A DNA stretch of 64,000 nt from Nymphaea colorata. Its lineage: Eukaryota > Streptophyta > Magnoliopsida > Nymphaeales > Nymphaeaceae. A program made the translations under genes and the position numbers. Numbering within the stretch: the stretch's first letter is position 1; every line of letters starts with the position of its first letter. The stretch covers positions 22,462,131 to 22,526,130 of the forward strand of contig NC_045140.1 in assembly GCF_008831285.2 (NCBI RefSeq). Reading direction: 5' to 3'. Of the stretch, positions 1 through 13,604 are shown in pieces. The notes below the pieces were generated by a model. That model did not search any database, had not been told where the DNA came from, and was given only the letters and a program-made list of their open reading frames with translations.

Positions 1-97
1 ATTAGACGGTTGGAATGTTGTGTCCATGTCTGACGGAAGGCCAACGGTCAAGTGCACCGCGATGGAGCAACGCGCGCTCCCGCTTCTTCCCACTTCT

Positions 98-132
<35 letters not shown>

Positions 133-672
133 GCAGGGAAATAGAGAAAGGCTGTACGCTCCCTCTCCCTCTTTCTCCCGCCCTTTTCCTTCGACCGCCA
201 CGTTCAAGCGTCCGTTACCCTGTAACTCCCATGCCCTTAAAACACCCCCACATCCCTCAAAATACGCTCTCTCCCTTACATACACAGAAGAGAGGAAGAA
301 GAAGAAGAAGAAAAGAAAGAAGAAGAAGAAGCTTCGTGGGACGGTCAAGCAATGCCTTAGAAGTTCTCTATAATCTTGGCAAGAAGAAATCGTGGTACCG
401 TCATATGTCCATCTTTAGGTTTGTTGGGCTTAAAAAGCGCGACATGTTCATTCGGATTATGTCGAGGAATTAGGGTTTGTGCGTTTTTATGCGCCTCTCC
501 TTGTGCGGTTCTGTGTGCCAGAATACTGTTGGGTTATACTCCATCTTACGTCGATTCTAATGTTAGCGCGTTCTTTTCTTTCCATTTGAATTGGTTCGAT
601 TGCTCTCGGATGGTGATCGATGTCATGAACCGACAGCGAGCGGATCCATGCTCGTGACTTCGATTTCAGAAA
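1..672. other. Upstream/5'UTR region of GEX2 with GA and GAA microsatellites
   Basis: No gene was recognised here. The stretch holds an (AG)n run at about 101-129 and a GAA/AAG-rich purine run at about 293-330, both typical of plant promoters and leader sequences. It probably carries the promoter and untranslated leader of the GEX2 gene that starts at 673. Short open frames here are low in complexity and look non-coding. Confidence 0.5.
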
Positions 673-3600
673 ATGGAGCATGATCTCACCACCGTCTTGG
701 TTGTCTGGCTTCTCATGCTGATGTTTCGCCTGCTTCCCCTTACGTTTTCATTGGCTAACGGTATGTTGCAAGTGTGATATAGATTGTTTCAACATGTGCT
801 CATCATGACACTTCTGCTTAAGTTGTGCCTTCAGTGAGTGCTTAGTCTTTTCCCGAAATCAAATCATAAACATGGCTAGCTATTACGTATAAAGAACGGC
901 AGTTTTAGAAATCCTGACCTGGAATTGCTCTGTGGACTAAGAAAGACTGCAGAATGCGAAACAGGGAAGAATTTGGTTGCACCTTAACCTAGATGGCAGA
1001 AGCTTTCTCTCTGTTTGCGGTAGTTGTAAGTTATAGGCTGAACCGGTACTCTCAACCTTTTCTTGCTTTCTAGTTGGTTCCATAAAATTGTAAATTTATC
1101 CCAGTTGAGCGATTACCACCGTATAAACCATTCCCATCCGCATCATTCCATCTCTTTATCTTCTTCAAGGGCCAGTCCTGACAATTAAATTGACCCATAA
1201 AGGGATATTTCATTGACGTGGGATTTTGGCACAGAGTTTTGATTCTTTTGAACACTTCTATACCAGTTAGATGAATACTACGGCTTCGTCTATAGCCCGT
1301 ACCAATAGGTTCAAAGAAAAATGATTTTTGAAGTAGTCAAAATCCTCTTCTTCTTCTCATTACGTTCAATGCTTTTTTCTCTGTTGCAGATGAAATATCA
1401 CCATCTAGTATGAACATCAGATGGTTAAATGGCTCATCCACATTCAAGGCTGGTGAGATAGCAATCATCAAGGTCAATATGATTGATCATGCTGGCCATG
1501 ATGTAAATCCATTCCCCAGTGAAAATGCCATTCCTTTTACCCTTTTCGTGAACGGAACAAAAGGAAACAGTTCATATGTATCAGGTGTCTCATCATCTTT
1601 TGATGTAAATTCTATTTCTTGGAGTATCTCATTTACCCCGTTGGTGGTTGGGTTATTTTCTGCAAACGTCAGTGCTGATCATGTTGGACTCTTCAATTCT
1701 TCACTTCATTTTAGTGTCACTGCAGGTACTGCTAATACCACCTATGTTTTCTCACAGTTGTTGTTCTTAGTGTTCTTTTACGAAATTTTTCTTGTACTTT
1801 ATATAGTTTGATATAATCATAGAAGCTGCATGTTCTGTGTTTGGAAATTGAAGTGGTGGCCTTTCCATCATTTTCTTCAATACAATTTTCATTACAGCAT
1901 TTCTTGGGCATGTGGATACATTGGAGGACGACATTTTTGGTGGGGGCAGTTCAGAGTCTTCAGACACCTGGAAATATTTCAGAATTCTATGTTTTTATGC
2001 TTGGGCTGCTCGTGTCAATGGTAGATGGGATGAATTGCTTCAGTTTATTGACTAAACACTGAATTTCTTGGTAAATGCAGGACCAATCTACCCATCTGCC
2101 TGTATGGTCAAATGGAAGGATTTGGAAAATGAGTTTGTGGCTGGATCAAAAGCTAAAATTTCCATACGTCCTAGTGATGCATTCGGAAATGACATACCCT
2201 TAATGAACATCTTGGGGCAGCCACAAAACTATATGCTGTCAGTGTTTTCTAGAGATGGTCATGTCGTAGATGTGCTGAATGTTACTTCTTTGGTGGAGGA
2301 GGAAACCAGCCAGGTTGTTGTTGAATTCATTATCTCAACAGCTGGAACCCTCTTTTTACATGTTGAGGTTGAAAATCAGTCTTTACGTGGATCTCCTCTG
2401 CCTTTTCTTGTAAATCCAGGTATAGATGATAATACTGGTACTCTAGCTGTTTTTTTTCATATTTAATTCAGTTTGATAACTTTGATATCCATTCCATTTG
2501 AGATTCTACTATAGTGATATTTGTCTCTATCTTCATATAGTTCAATTTCTTGACTTGCACCTGCAGGTGGAACCTCAATTACGATTAAATGTAATTTACC
2601 TGTTTAGCTATCCATCGTTTTATTCTCCTTCCTTGCAATTATAAAACGCAATGAATTTAAATTAATATAAAATAAACTGCATGTTATCAACAGATGAAAA
2701 TTCACGGAGAAGAAGAGAGGGATGTGTTTTTCTTTTCTTTTTGGTTTTCTTTTGCTTTTCAGTATTCTTATCTAAGAACTTCTGGAAGCCGTTATTTTCA
2801 TTGTATTCTGTTTCAGCCAAAGAATGGTTTTTTTCTTATGCATTTCAAGATTTAACATTTTGATGTTTATCCTTGTTCAGCATTTATTAATGGCAGTCCT
2901 ACGGGTGACTGCAAATTTTAATTTACTAATTTTTGAATTTATTGTGTTTTGCTAGGACCTTTGGATATCACCAAGTGCTTTGCCAAGTGGAATCATGAAA
3001 CAAATTTTTTGCAAGTGTTTTCCTTGTTGGAGATCTTTATATATCAGCAAGATGTGTATGGAAATCTAGTATCGGGTTGGCATTCCTTTGATGCTGATAT
3101 TATGATGAAATCAACAAACTTATCTGTCCCCATAACAGATACGAATTTTGAGGAGGTTCGGCCAGGCATTCAGTCATTGACCTTTACAGTAACTGAACCA
3201 GGGGAATTCATATTAACTATCTTTGACAGCGTGACGCTTCAGAACATTTTTAATATGCCATACAACTATACTGTTTATATAGGTATTATTCCTAAATGTT
3301 ACCATTTAGAAAGTTCTGGCTCTTCACAGACCTCCATGTGGTTAAATAGGAAAAACAGAATAACTTGGAAGACCATTGCTTGCCAAATCTTGTTTGTCCT
3401 AGCGTGTGTGATAATTCAATTGATCTTTCATGAATATAATGTATGTGTTGCATTTGATTATATTATAGAAGTTTATCTGTTAACAAAATGAACAAAAAGT
3501 TACATATTTATCTAGGAATCAGTTATCTTTTATATTGAGATTTTTCCCATAAATCATGCGTCATAGTCCTCTACTTTTGTTTGTTAGATAACCTATAGAA

Positions 3601-6600
3601 AGCCAAGGGAATGTGATTCATTAGCTTACATTGTTAAAAATGAGAGGGCAAGAGGAATTTTGCAATGTCTGAATCCTTCCAACACTTCAATATTGTTTCT
3701 ATTCTTTCTTCAGGAATGCTATTGATCTCTTGTATTTGTTTTTGGCCACCTAGTTGTGATCTATTTCTGTCAGCATTTTTATGTGCTTTGGTAAGATAAT
3801 TTTACCATGTTTTATACTACTCATCTAAAGCTTCAATCAAGTAAATGCTATACTTCTTTTTGCTTGCAGTTATTATTTAACAATTTTTTTATAACTTTTT
3901 CAATCTACTAGAGAAGACATCTTCAGCTTTTTGGATACTGACCCTTATGATCTTGTTGTGAACCAAATGCTGGACACATGTGCAGGCTATTGCCATGGTT
4001 CAAACAGTGTTGTGAACGGATCTGGCCTAGCAGTCTCAGTTGCTGGTCGGGTTTCTTACTTTTCTATTTATCTTGAAGACGCTTATCATAACCCTTCTCC
4101 TATTGAACTAACAAGGCTTCGAGTACAAATTTTAAGGAGAAGTGACTCTTACAGTGTGCTTCCAAATATATCAGGTTTGCTGCTTCCAAACAGTAAGTTC
4201 ATATACTTTTTAATCTTTCTTGATTATTCTGGAGATTTCACAAAATTCAGGTCTTATATTCAAGTAGGTGGAGTAGATCTCTACTCAAAGTTTGACTTCA
4301 AATATGGTGGCACAGTTAATTTAGGAAAATTAACCAAATTTTAGGTGCGAGAGTTTGGAAGATATAAAGTTACTTCGGCATGATCTTATTTTAATAAGTC
4401 TGTACAGCTTATTTTAAATATAGATGGTATGTTAATTGAAGTAGTCTGTTAACCAAGTCTTTTGGTCATTGTGCTATATACTATTCATTTCTGGATACCC
4501 GTTATTATCTTTCTCTTTATTTCTGTTACATATTTATATATTTAAAATTTGCGGAACAATGAACAAAATGCATTTGAAGCAACAAGGCATTTCAATTATT
4601 GTTCCTTCTAGACTATTTGAGAAATTTAATTTTCATTCAGTTTACTGGAAAACAAGCTTTTAAAGGCACTGTTTTGGAAATTCTAACACCATTAGCTTTA
4701 CAGGTTGCCTTCCAGATTCAACCGGAGGATCCATTCACTGTGTTAAGTGGGTTGATATTAATAATTTTGCATTGTCTAGTACCATGAATGACACAGTAAG
4801 GTTATCCTTTTGCATTTCATCACAAAGTACAACAATTGGCATTCTTTGATATGAATATCCTGTTAAGCTTGCAGCTTGATAGAGGTAAGGTGGAAAGCTC
4901 TACTTTCAACGTCAGTTATGCAACAGAAAAGTCTGGAATTTATGAAGTTTGGGTGTTCTGTGGAAATATTCCTTTGAATTCTGGAAAATCATTTACATTG
5001 GACGTGTCACCAGGTCTATTTATCTCTCCATTACCATTCTCATTTTTTGAGTGTTTGTCATGTATGTATATGGGCTGTACATTTAAATCTTGACTGTATC
5101 TTTGCTTCCTCCTGTCATAGAAGTCTACATGCAGTTACTTCATTTTACTGCAATATCTTCACTTTGTGTTTCTTCAATACAGTCGTCTGAAATAATGTCT
5201 GCATCTTTCTGTATTTTCCTGCTCTAAATGTGTGCTTGTGTTTCAAGTTTGATTATGGTGCCTAACAAACTCACATTCTTTGAGTTGTAGGAAAGGTTGA
5301 TGTTAATACTTCAAGCATTCAAAAGATTAACCGTGCGGTAAGAAGTCAGGTTGACAATGCAGTCCTGATTCAACTTACTGATTCCTTCATGAATCCTGTC
5401 TATTCCCAAAAGTCAAAGCTGAGATTTGTTGTTGATCCCAAACTCAGCTCGAGTTTTACAAGTGGCTTGTTTGAGGACTACGAGAATGGATCGTATGTGG
5501 GGTATTATGTGGCAAACCAAACAGGAAACTATGAAGTATGTATCTTATATCAGGACCAAAAGTTAGATCCTTGTCCATTTGAAGTCCAAGCATATGATAG
5601 TAAGTCATTTCTTGCTTGAGATCTTTTCTGTTGGACAATCTTATACCATAATCCTTGTCCCTTTGAAGTTCAGGCTTCAAAGTTACAACGGTTATGCCAT
5701 CCTTTTTCTTGTAGTCTTCTCAAGTGCAATGATCTTATCACAACTCTGTCTACATGCACACACATAGATACATGTTCATACCGTAGTTTCATAATTGCTA
5801 TATGTGAAGAAACTGATGGCCAGTGAATAGGAATTATGCAGTTCAGCCCTTTCTCTTTGATGTGCTTTTAGATTGTTACTCAGACAAAATGATTACAATT
5901 GCTTTTAACATGTAAATGCACTAAAAATCTACAAATTCTTCAGAAAAGTACCCTTTGTCATATTTGACAATGATGATACAGAACAACTTCAGGTTGAACT
6001 TTCATCAGCAGATATATATGGTGTTTTTAGCCTACCTGGACACCTTAACTGGGAGATTTCTTAAGGTGACTATTATGCCTTACGAAGGCTGTAACTAGGT
6101 ATTTATTCAATATTCTGTATTTATTCAATATCTTGGAATCAGCTGGATCAGTCATTCCAGCACTATGAAGGATGCAAATGAGTGCATCATGGTGTGACTA
6201 GGTCCATGTTAATGACTTATTAGATCATGAATCACATGTGTATTTATCAGTTTAGTTGGTAGAACAATTTACCCTGTTCATTTTCATACATTATACTTTC
6301 ACTTTTTGTAATATTGTGGTTTTATATATTGATGGTTATTATAATATTTAAACAGGCGATCATTTTCCTGAAGCAAAAAACCTTAGTCTTTCAATTTGGG
6401 AGGATGAATCAGTAGCTTTCGATATACAGACAGCTGTGCGTTTCTCAAGTGCAAATATCAGTATTCTTGGAACTCCTAAGGTTAGGAATAAAAGTGATAT
6501 TGAGTGGATTTTGTATTCTTTGGCTGATCATATTTTACTTCTTCGACATCAGCTATATGACCATTTACCTTCTTATGTTTTGTAGCAATGCTGTTCATAT

Positions 6601-9600
6601 TTTGACTGAGAAACACATTCCCCTCCCCCTTCTTATACCAGTTTCAGCTCTTGATCATTGTGTATGATATCATTTGATTACACAAGTAGACCTAGCTGAC
6701 AACTGGTAGAGACACATCTGAAATAAGAACATAGAAGAGTCAATCTATCTGGAAATTTGATTATTAATGCCCTGATGATGAATGCAGTAGCAGGTAGAGC
6801 ATCGGACGCAATTTATGCAGAGATATTCTTTTGCAACACTTATGTTTGCTTGTATTACAGTTTTTCATTAATAATGACAATCCTTAGTAAAAGGTATCAT
6901 TCCCTTTTTCCATGGACTGAATTGCTCTTTCTCTGCCACCTACCCTCTTCCTCCCTTTCGTTGCAGCCACACTATGGAACACTCCTTCAACATGGTACGC
7001 TGCTTAGATATACACCATATAAAGGTTTTTTTGGAAATGACACGTTCTCTTTCACCATATCTGATGCAAATGATAATGTTGCTACGGGATTTATTATGAT
7101 ATCTGTACTCAACAGCCCTCCTCAATTTAGTTCTTTACCAGTGCAGCTGCAAGCAGTGGAGGACGTTGTATGCCCCAGATTCGGGTAAAATTTGTTGAAC
7201 TTCTTAAACATTGAGCTTTCACCTTTTTTCTTTTATCTTGTATATTTATTATTGGCAACTAAATTTCTTCTGAAAAGCTTCATTAGCCACATCCATTTTA
7301 CACAACTGAATTTTCTTTCAGAGGTTATTCTGGATTTGAGATTAAGTATTCCAATATAATGGAGAACATATCCGTTACTCTCAGTACCCAGTCTGGCTCG
7401 ATTTTGTTTTCCTCATCTTCTCTACAGAGCTGGCAGACAGACTTTCATAGCTACCAAGTTGAAATTTCTACCTTGAGAAGGGAGAGGTTAATAGAGGAGG
7501 TTCTTCTTGTTGGGCCTCTTGAAGTAATTAATTCAGCTCTTCAGTCAATTCAATATCTCGGGTAATATTTAGCGTATTTAGTGTTATGGCCATCCTATCA
7601 ATTTTATATTTCAAGGCAGACTGCAAATTTCAAAGATCGTAACTTGATTTTGACTAAATCTATAGACATTAATTCTTATGGTTGGATGATATTGGTGTTA
7701 CCATGTATCTCTCTCCCACGCAAATGTCTGGCTTCATTGGAACCATGTATTTCTCTCAATGATTTTGAATGTATTTTTTTCATCTTCTTGCATGTTGTAT
7801 GATCATTAGTTATTGCTTTGATTGTTGAATGCACATTATTTAATGCTGTGTACTGTGTGTAGCTTTTATGTTATGTGCAGAATGTGCTGGTGGGATATCT
7901 GCAGAGACAAAATTAAAGTACAGGAACAGGATATTCCAAGTTTGAACATGTTTGATTCTGATGTTCATATTTTGTATTTGGTTCCTGCATGATCAATAGA
8001 AGAAATAGGGGAGAGGGACCAGAAGGATAGAAAAGAGAATGAAAGAGAAACAGTGCTAGGAAAGTGAATAATGAAGAAAGCTTAAAGGAATCAACAACCA
8101 AACCCCATCCACATATATCTCATCACACAACTTGGAGTCTTGGACCTAACACCACATATCTCAAGTACTTCCATCTTCAAGCTGCAGTACTAAATGAATG
8201 TCATGAGATACTTGCAAAATCAAATAAAATTGGATGGAAATCTGTCACAAGTACATGCCTAAGACTGTACGCCACAATTATTAGGTTTTGTGGGTATTCA
8301 ACAAGAAAATCTCCAAACAACAATTTATTTTCTTTACAATGGTTGTGAGTTGTAAAATGCACTTATAAGTGCATCATCATAGTGGGAAAAATAAAAAGTT
8401 CACAGATGACTGACGTTTCAATACCTCCTAAAATGTTTTACTTTCAGCAGAAATGTCCTGTATTACTTCATTGATGTGAGATGTTATTTTGACTACATCA
8501 AATATCGGAAATGCAGAAGAAAAATGGTATATTTTTCAGATCTGTACTTTATGAGGGCAATTATTTCATTATGGACATTAGCGTGATCAGTTGCTTTACT
8601 AGAGGGTGTTGGTTCAGTATTAACTTTCTTGGTAAATCCTTTTGTTCCTCTTTTCCAGGTTCTTCATTAATTTCATTCCTAGTAATGACATGAGTTAGGT
8701 TTGTTGCCTGCACGACATGCGCATCATTTGCATCTTCGTAAATGCAGTTCAGTTGATAATGAAAAACTTGTGCATCCAACTTTTCAGGACCTTTCTACCC
8801 ATGTCAACCTACACTTTGTTTAGGTCTTGATCTCATTTAACTAGTGCCTGGTGCTCCTAAGCAAATATTTGAAAATCGTGCATAGTTGTGTTCTTGTGGA
8901 CTAGCATTGAAACATGTTGACTTTTTGCAATTATACCTAGAAAGATAGTATGTAATTTTCACTTTGGTTTATTCTAATCTCTTTTCATTTTCTGCAGAAA
9001 CAAAAACTTCTTTGGAACAGATGTGATGACCATATCATTGAAAAACAGATATGGCGTACAATATGCTCAAGTGCCAATTTTAGTGGAGCCAGTCAATGAT
9101 CCTCCATATGTCACTGCTCCTAAATATTTCATCCTGAAGGGTGAGGAATTCACCAATGGAATGCAAATCTATGACAAGGAGGTTGACAATTTTGACTTCT
9201 CTATTGGAGATCCAGATAGCATCTATTTTCCAGGTTTGTCGTGCATGCATGTATGTCAGTTAAGAAAATAAATTCAAATCACGGTCCTATGAACTTTAAA
9301 TCATGTTTTGCCTCTAAGAAATAACGAGAGGCTGAAAGCATGTTTATACCTGTAAAGTGTAAAGAACCTTCATTCCACATGCAGTATCAGCACTTGAGTC
9401 CCTTTAGGTAGAGTTTAAGGTCTTAATTAACTTCATGAGAATTGCGCCAGAATCCATACCTGGCTTGGTTTTGAAATATGGAAGAGTCTACCAATTCAAA
9501 CTCATGGTTGACAATCACTGATAAGGTCTACATGGCTTAAATAATCTTTGAGCATGGGAGTATTTCCATTTTGAAGGAAATATGTATAACTGGCTAATAG

Positions 9601-12600
9601 AAAAAGGCAGCCCATTCCTTTCCACGTTAGTTCTAGCAGCTCTGGTTACGTTTAATCTTTGTTCAACTATAACGACTACCTTTTTCCCAAATTGTTGTTT
9701 CAGATATTAATCAGTTCATACTTGCTCTTTCGATGGAAGTTAGCTCTGGGGTGCTGATTGCTAGACTACATGTCAGCGTTATTGATACTGTTGAATTGAA
9801 ATTGAAGGGGAGCAACCACTGGCAGCCCCTTGATTTCTTTGTCATCATCAAAGATCATGTTGTTATTGAAGGGAAAGGAATCAGATTTCGTGGAAAAATT
9901 GAGGAATGCAACAATGCATTGCAGCATGTCTTATATCAGGTAGTCATATAGCATGGAATGCATCTTTTGCTTTTTTATAACAGTACAGCGAGTTGTTCGA
10001 TATCCCAAGAACTCCAACTGAGTGCAGACATTACTGTATCCAGGGCAGAGCTACAGGTGCTGTTTTGACTATCACAGTGAATGACATGGGCAACTATGGT
10101 TGTTATCCGGAAGACTGTAGTTGGATGAAAACAGCACCACTTCTCACAAGAATCAATATCGATATCATCAAAAGAGGCCCACTGAGACCACTTTTAGCCC
10201 GCTGTAAGTATATTCAAACGCATGATCAGCTGAAAGACACTGAAGATGATAAAGCTACTGTTTTCTGATTGCAGATTATGAGACATATACTCTGGCTTCA
10301 ACATGCGAGAGAGAGAGAGAGAGAGAGAATGCTTAATAGGGTTCCTGTATTGTGTTGGGTATAGTGTTTTTCCGATCATTTTCAGACCCGTCCTCATATT
10401 CATGAACAGTAAGCCATTCATTTTTCAGTGTATTCGTTGCTTGCACGGAAAAAGCCATACCAAACGCGTGCGGCTAAGAACTTTGACGATTAGACGGAAA
10501 AATAAGATTATGTACCATGATATGGTAATGGTATCGTGGTTCTAGAAGAGTTCTTCACAGAAAATGCGGAGGAAAGTATGGCGGTATCAGGCAGGTGACA
10601 GTTGTGCAGTTAAAATGGACTTTGTTGAAAAATTGCATAAAATTATGCCCGAGGTTGATTTGGCCAAAGAGGATTGGTGTTGTGCAAGGTGAAAATGATG
10701 CAAAAAAAGGGATACGACATTATTACATCTTGGTGGTTAAGGACATGATTGAATAGACCGTTGGATTGAGTAGTGTACCACCTCAGTTGCAACTCTGATC
10801 CTATATTAGCAGCCGGAACAGTGATGAGCAAATGCTCGGACCAAGCACAATATCAAGAATGAGAATCAGCAGCTAAGTGTGAGCGGGAACCGAACTGCTC
10901 TGGTGCTAGAGAGGATTATGACCTCTGAAGCCGGTTCCGTTATTGTAAAAAGCAGCTGCTTGATGTTTTTGGGTACCTAGCAGCTTCGCAAATTGTTCTT
11001 CTGAAACCCCTTGATTTCGCTTTAAAAAGTGGTTTTGAACTGCTTTTTGGGAACTCCAGTCCTGGTTGTAGGCCCGCATTAATGAATGAGGTTTCAAGAA
11101 GTCCAAATATGAAGTTGGCTCAGGAATTATTTAAAATGTGAAAATTTGAACTGCAGCAATCGAACCCATTATATTTGACACAATTTACATTAGAAGTTTT
11201 TTTGTGGGACGAGATTGTTTTTGGAAGGGACTGGCGCTTCACCTAGAAGTGGTTTGATTGCATTCTGGTTCTTGGAGGCGTTTTGATGACATTTCTTTTA
11301 GAAACTACTGAAGAAGTGATTTGTCATCTAAATGGTGTTCGTCTAGTATTTTCTTATGAATATCGTTCATTCCTTTCTGCAAATGCTCTTGCTGCATATA
11401 TATTGATCATGGTTATGAAAATCGTCCAGCATGTTCTCTATGCATATTTACCCTAAAATTACGTTTGTGGTAGTATTTTTACTGTGCATCCTTTGCAGTT
11501 CGTGCTACATTTATCTTTTGGTATTTATATCTTTCTTTTACTCGGAGCATTATCTACGCGTGCCACCTGTTTCATGTGCACTAAGTTCAGAGGATTACAC
11601 ATTTTGATGTCGCCTTCGTAAACCATGAATCATATTAGTAGTGTGGTGAAGAAGGATGAGCCAGTAAGGGGAATTGCTCTATGGGATAGATAAGAGTTCA
11701 TTTCTGCATAAGAAATTATCCCAACCATATCTATACTTCATCATTTAGTCCTTTCTGTGATTTCAATTTGCAAGGGGGTACCTTGTCTTGTAGCGCAATT
11801 ATCTGACCCTTTCCCTATGCCATTTTTTTGGAAACTGACAGCTCTAGGAGCGGCTATAGTTTTGGGATTCGTCACAACTCTCTTGCTTGGGACTATGCTC
11901 TTATTTTTCAGTTGCAAATGTGCACTTGCTCTTAAGAAAAAGGGAAAACAGATTTCAAGTGCGGATGATATTGGCGTCGTTAAAACAGAAAATTTTGGTG
12001 ACTCGGAGGTATGACTTGCTTTTTCTTCTCTTTCTTCAGGGAAAGCTTAATTATGATGGGCAAGAGATTGACTTCTTCCCTGCGCTACCTGTATTATTCT
12101 GTCACGTTGATCCAGCCCAAAGGTTCCTTCGAATTTCAGGAGTTAAAAACAGTCCCTTCCATCGGTGTCCCGTCTAATGATGTTTCTGTTGAACTTTAAA
12201 TGTTTCAAATTCTCACTCTAAAGTTTTCAGTTTTAACTTGTACCATCACCATGAGTTGCCCGCTTTTGGAACCCTCTAGATTGTTACTGGAATCTTATAT
12301 TAGATAATTCCGTGATATGAAGACAATAAATTTTCGTTGAGTTATATTAGATAATTTCGTTATACTAAGACAATAAATTATGTTCGTTGAGTTTCTAACT
12401 AATTTCCATGAGGCTTTATTCACGCATTTAATGTTCAAACATTTTGCAGACTAGCTCGCCTTCGTCAGAAAGCATGACATATTTCACTGGCTGTTCAAGT
12501 CCCTTTTTACTGGGGAGATATGACTCCAGGTTTAGGCGTAGGTAATGATCCATCTTGACAGATCTGTCACAGCTTCAACCTGATGCTTGTTTCCTTTCCT

Positions 12601-12858
12601 CTGGAAGGTTGTCATTTTATCTGGATTTCATCTTGGTGCAATATCACAAGATATCATTTTACTTTGCCTTAAAACTGCAGATATCGAAGGGGCTTAAGGT
12701 CAGAAGAATCTAACAAGGACGAGAATCTGTCGGATCCATACTGCCCAAGCGAGAAGGCCAGCCACAGCCGCAACTACAGCCTTCCAACCGACCTGATCCG
12801 CTCGTTTCAGCCTTACCAGGAAGAGCGCGATGGAAGAGGATCTCTACGCCTTGACTGA
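673..12858 (+). CDS. GEX2: GAMETE EXPRESSED 2 (GEX2)-like sperm plasma-membrane adhesion protein, 17 exons
   Basis: Exons: 673-760, 1390-1725, 2081-2419, 2956-3282, 3986-4192, 4704-4795, 4875-5013, 5291-5599, 6356-6480, 6967-7184, 7322-7561, 8998-9233, 9704-9939, 9984-10203, 11794-12008, 12450-12529, 12681-12858. All phases agree, giving 1194 residues. Residues 1-29 form a signal peptide. About 30-612 hold five filamin/Ig-like repeats; the first three are one exon each, with conserved starts such as VKW and AKW. About 613-1037 hold cadherin-like segments with FFGNDTFSFTISD and a VNDPP motif. One membrane helix lies at about 1052-1076, followed by a polar tail of about 118 residues. In Arabidopsis, GEX2 sits on sperm cells and mediates gamete attachment before double fertilization. 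Least certain are the exon 15 acceptor, chosen by phase, and the 44-nt intron 13. A family match is very likely; the function is inferred from the family. Confidence 0.88.
9940..9983 (+). other. Ultra-short (44 nt) predicted intron in GEX2
   Basis: Exon 13 ends in frame at 9939 and exon 14 resumes in phase at 9984. The 44 bases between begin GTAGTC and end in a T-rich tract followed by ATAACAG. Read through, they give an in-frame TAG after three codons, so removal or a different exon choice is needed. Plant introns are rarely this short. Confidence 0.55.
12294..12393 (+). repeat. 47-bp imperfect tandem duplication in GEX2 intron 15
   Basis: Two adjacent copies of a unit beginning TTATATTAGATAATT and ending near TTCGTTGAGT lie 47 bases apart, with a few mismatches and a short indel. 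They fall in the intron between the transmembrane exon and the tail exons, so no coding effect is expected. Confidence 0.7.
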
Positions 12859-13498
12859 GCGTGGAATCATGATTTCTTTCAAGCGTACACAATGGATTTA
12901 CATAGGGGGCCTTTTAAACGAGTCTCCGACCCTCGAAGCTTTTGTTTTGATTTTGTGGGTTATTATTTGGCCCACCTAGAAAATAGGCTCTGACAGCATG
13001 CCCCAGCAATGATAATGGCGGGCAAAAGCAACCCACCAAGTTATTTTGTGAATTCACAAATGCTACATTATATGAAACTGGAAATATGAAATATCATGCT
13101 TCCCCGTTTATCGATCATGAGGGGTTCTTGTTTCAGGAGAAGGCCTTTGTTTTGCTGGCTGATGTCCCCAAGAATAGATGGCATGGACCGGAAGTAAGCA
13201 ATTACTGGTCCACGTCTAGTCTAGTAGACTCCCGGTTTCTTTACTTTCACTGATGAGCTTTCTTGCTGGGCTTTGATCCTGTGGTTGGAATTTTAGGTGA
13301 TTTCATAATAATGTCTTTGGATCCTAGCGGATCAGAATTTCCCTGTTTTGAAGTAAACACGAATTCTAGTTTTAATGTGATGACCCTAATCCAGGATTCC
13401 AAATTCAATTACTCAACTTGGTGGAAAATCTTGGGGGCCCAAGTATCGTAGACTTCATGAGCTTCTTGTGCCTATGCATAGAGTGAATTAAGTTTTGA

Positions 13499-13604
13499 CA
13501 GCTGGAATGTATAATATCTTCTGCCCTTTTTTCAACAGTAGCAACTAACTACAGCTGGAATGTATAATATCATCTGCCCTTTTTTCGACAGTAGCAACTG
13601 TCCA
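13499..13604 (+). repeat. 53-bp tandem duplication
   Basis: The phrase CAGCTGGAATGTATAATATC, followed by TCTGCCC, a T run and ACAGTAGCAACT, occurs twice 53 bases apart with only a few differences. It lies in intergenic DNA. Confidence 0.8.

Noticed and set aside
5949-6063. Open stretch in GEX2 intron 8 that reads like a coding exon (VIFDNDDTEQLQVEL)
   Set aside because: It ends in a stop before any usable donor, its phase does not fit the flanking exons, and direct joining of 5599 to 6356 gives a clean frame.
10269-10420. Possible extra GEX2 exon after the AG at 10274
   Set aside because: The frame runs into the GA microsatellite and a stop. Joining 10203 to 11794 keeps the phase and reaches the transmembrane exon.
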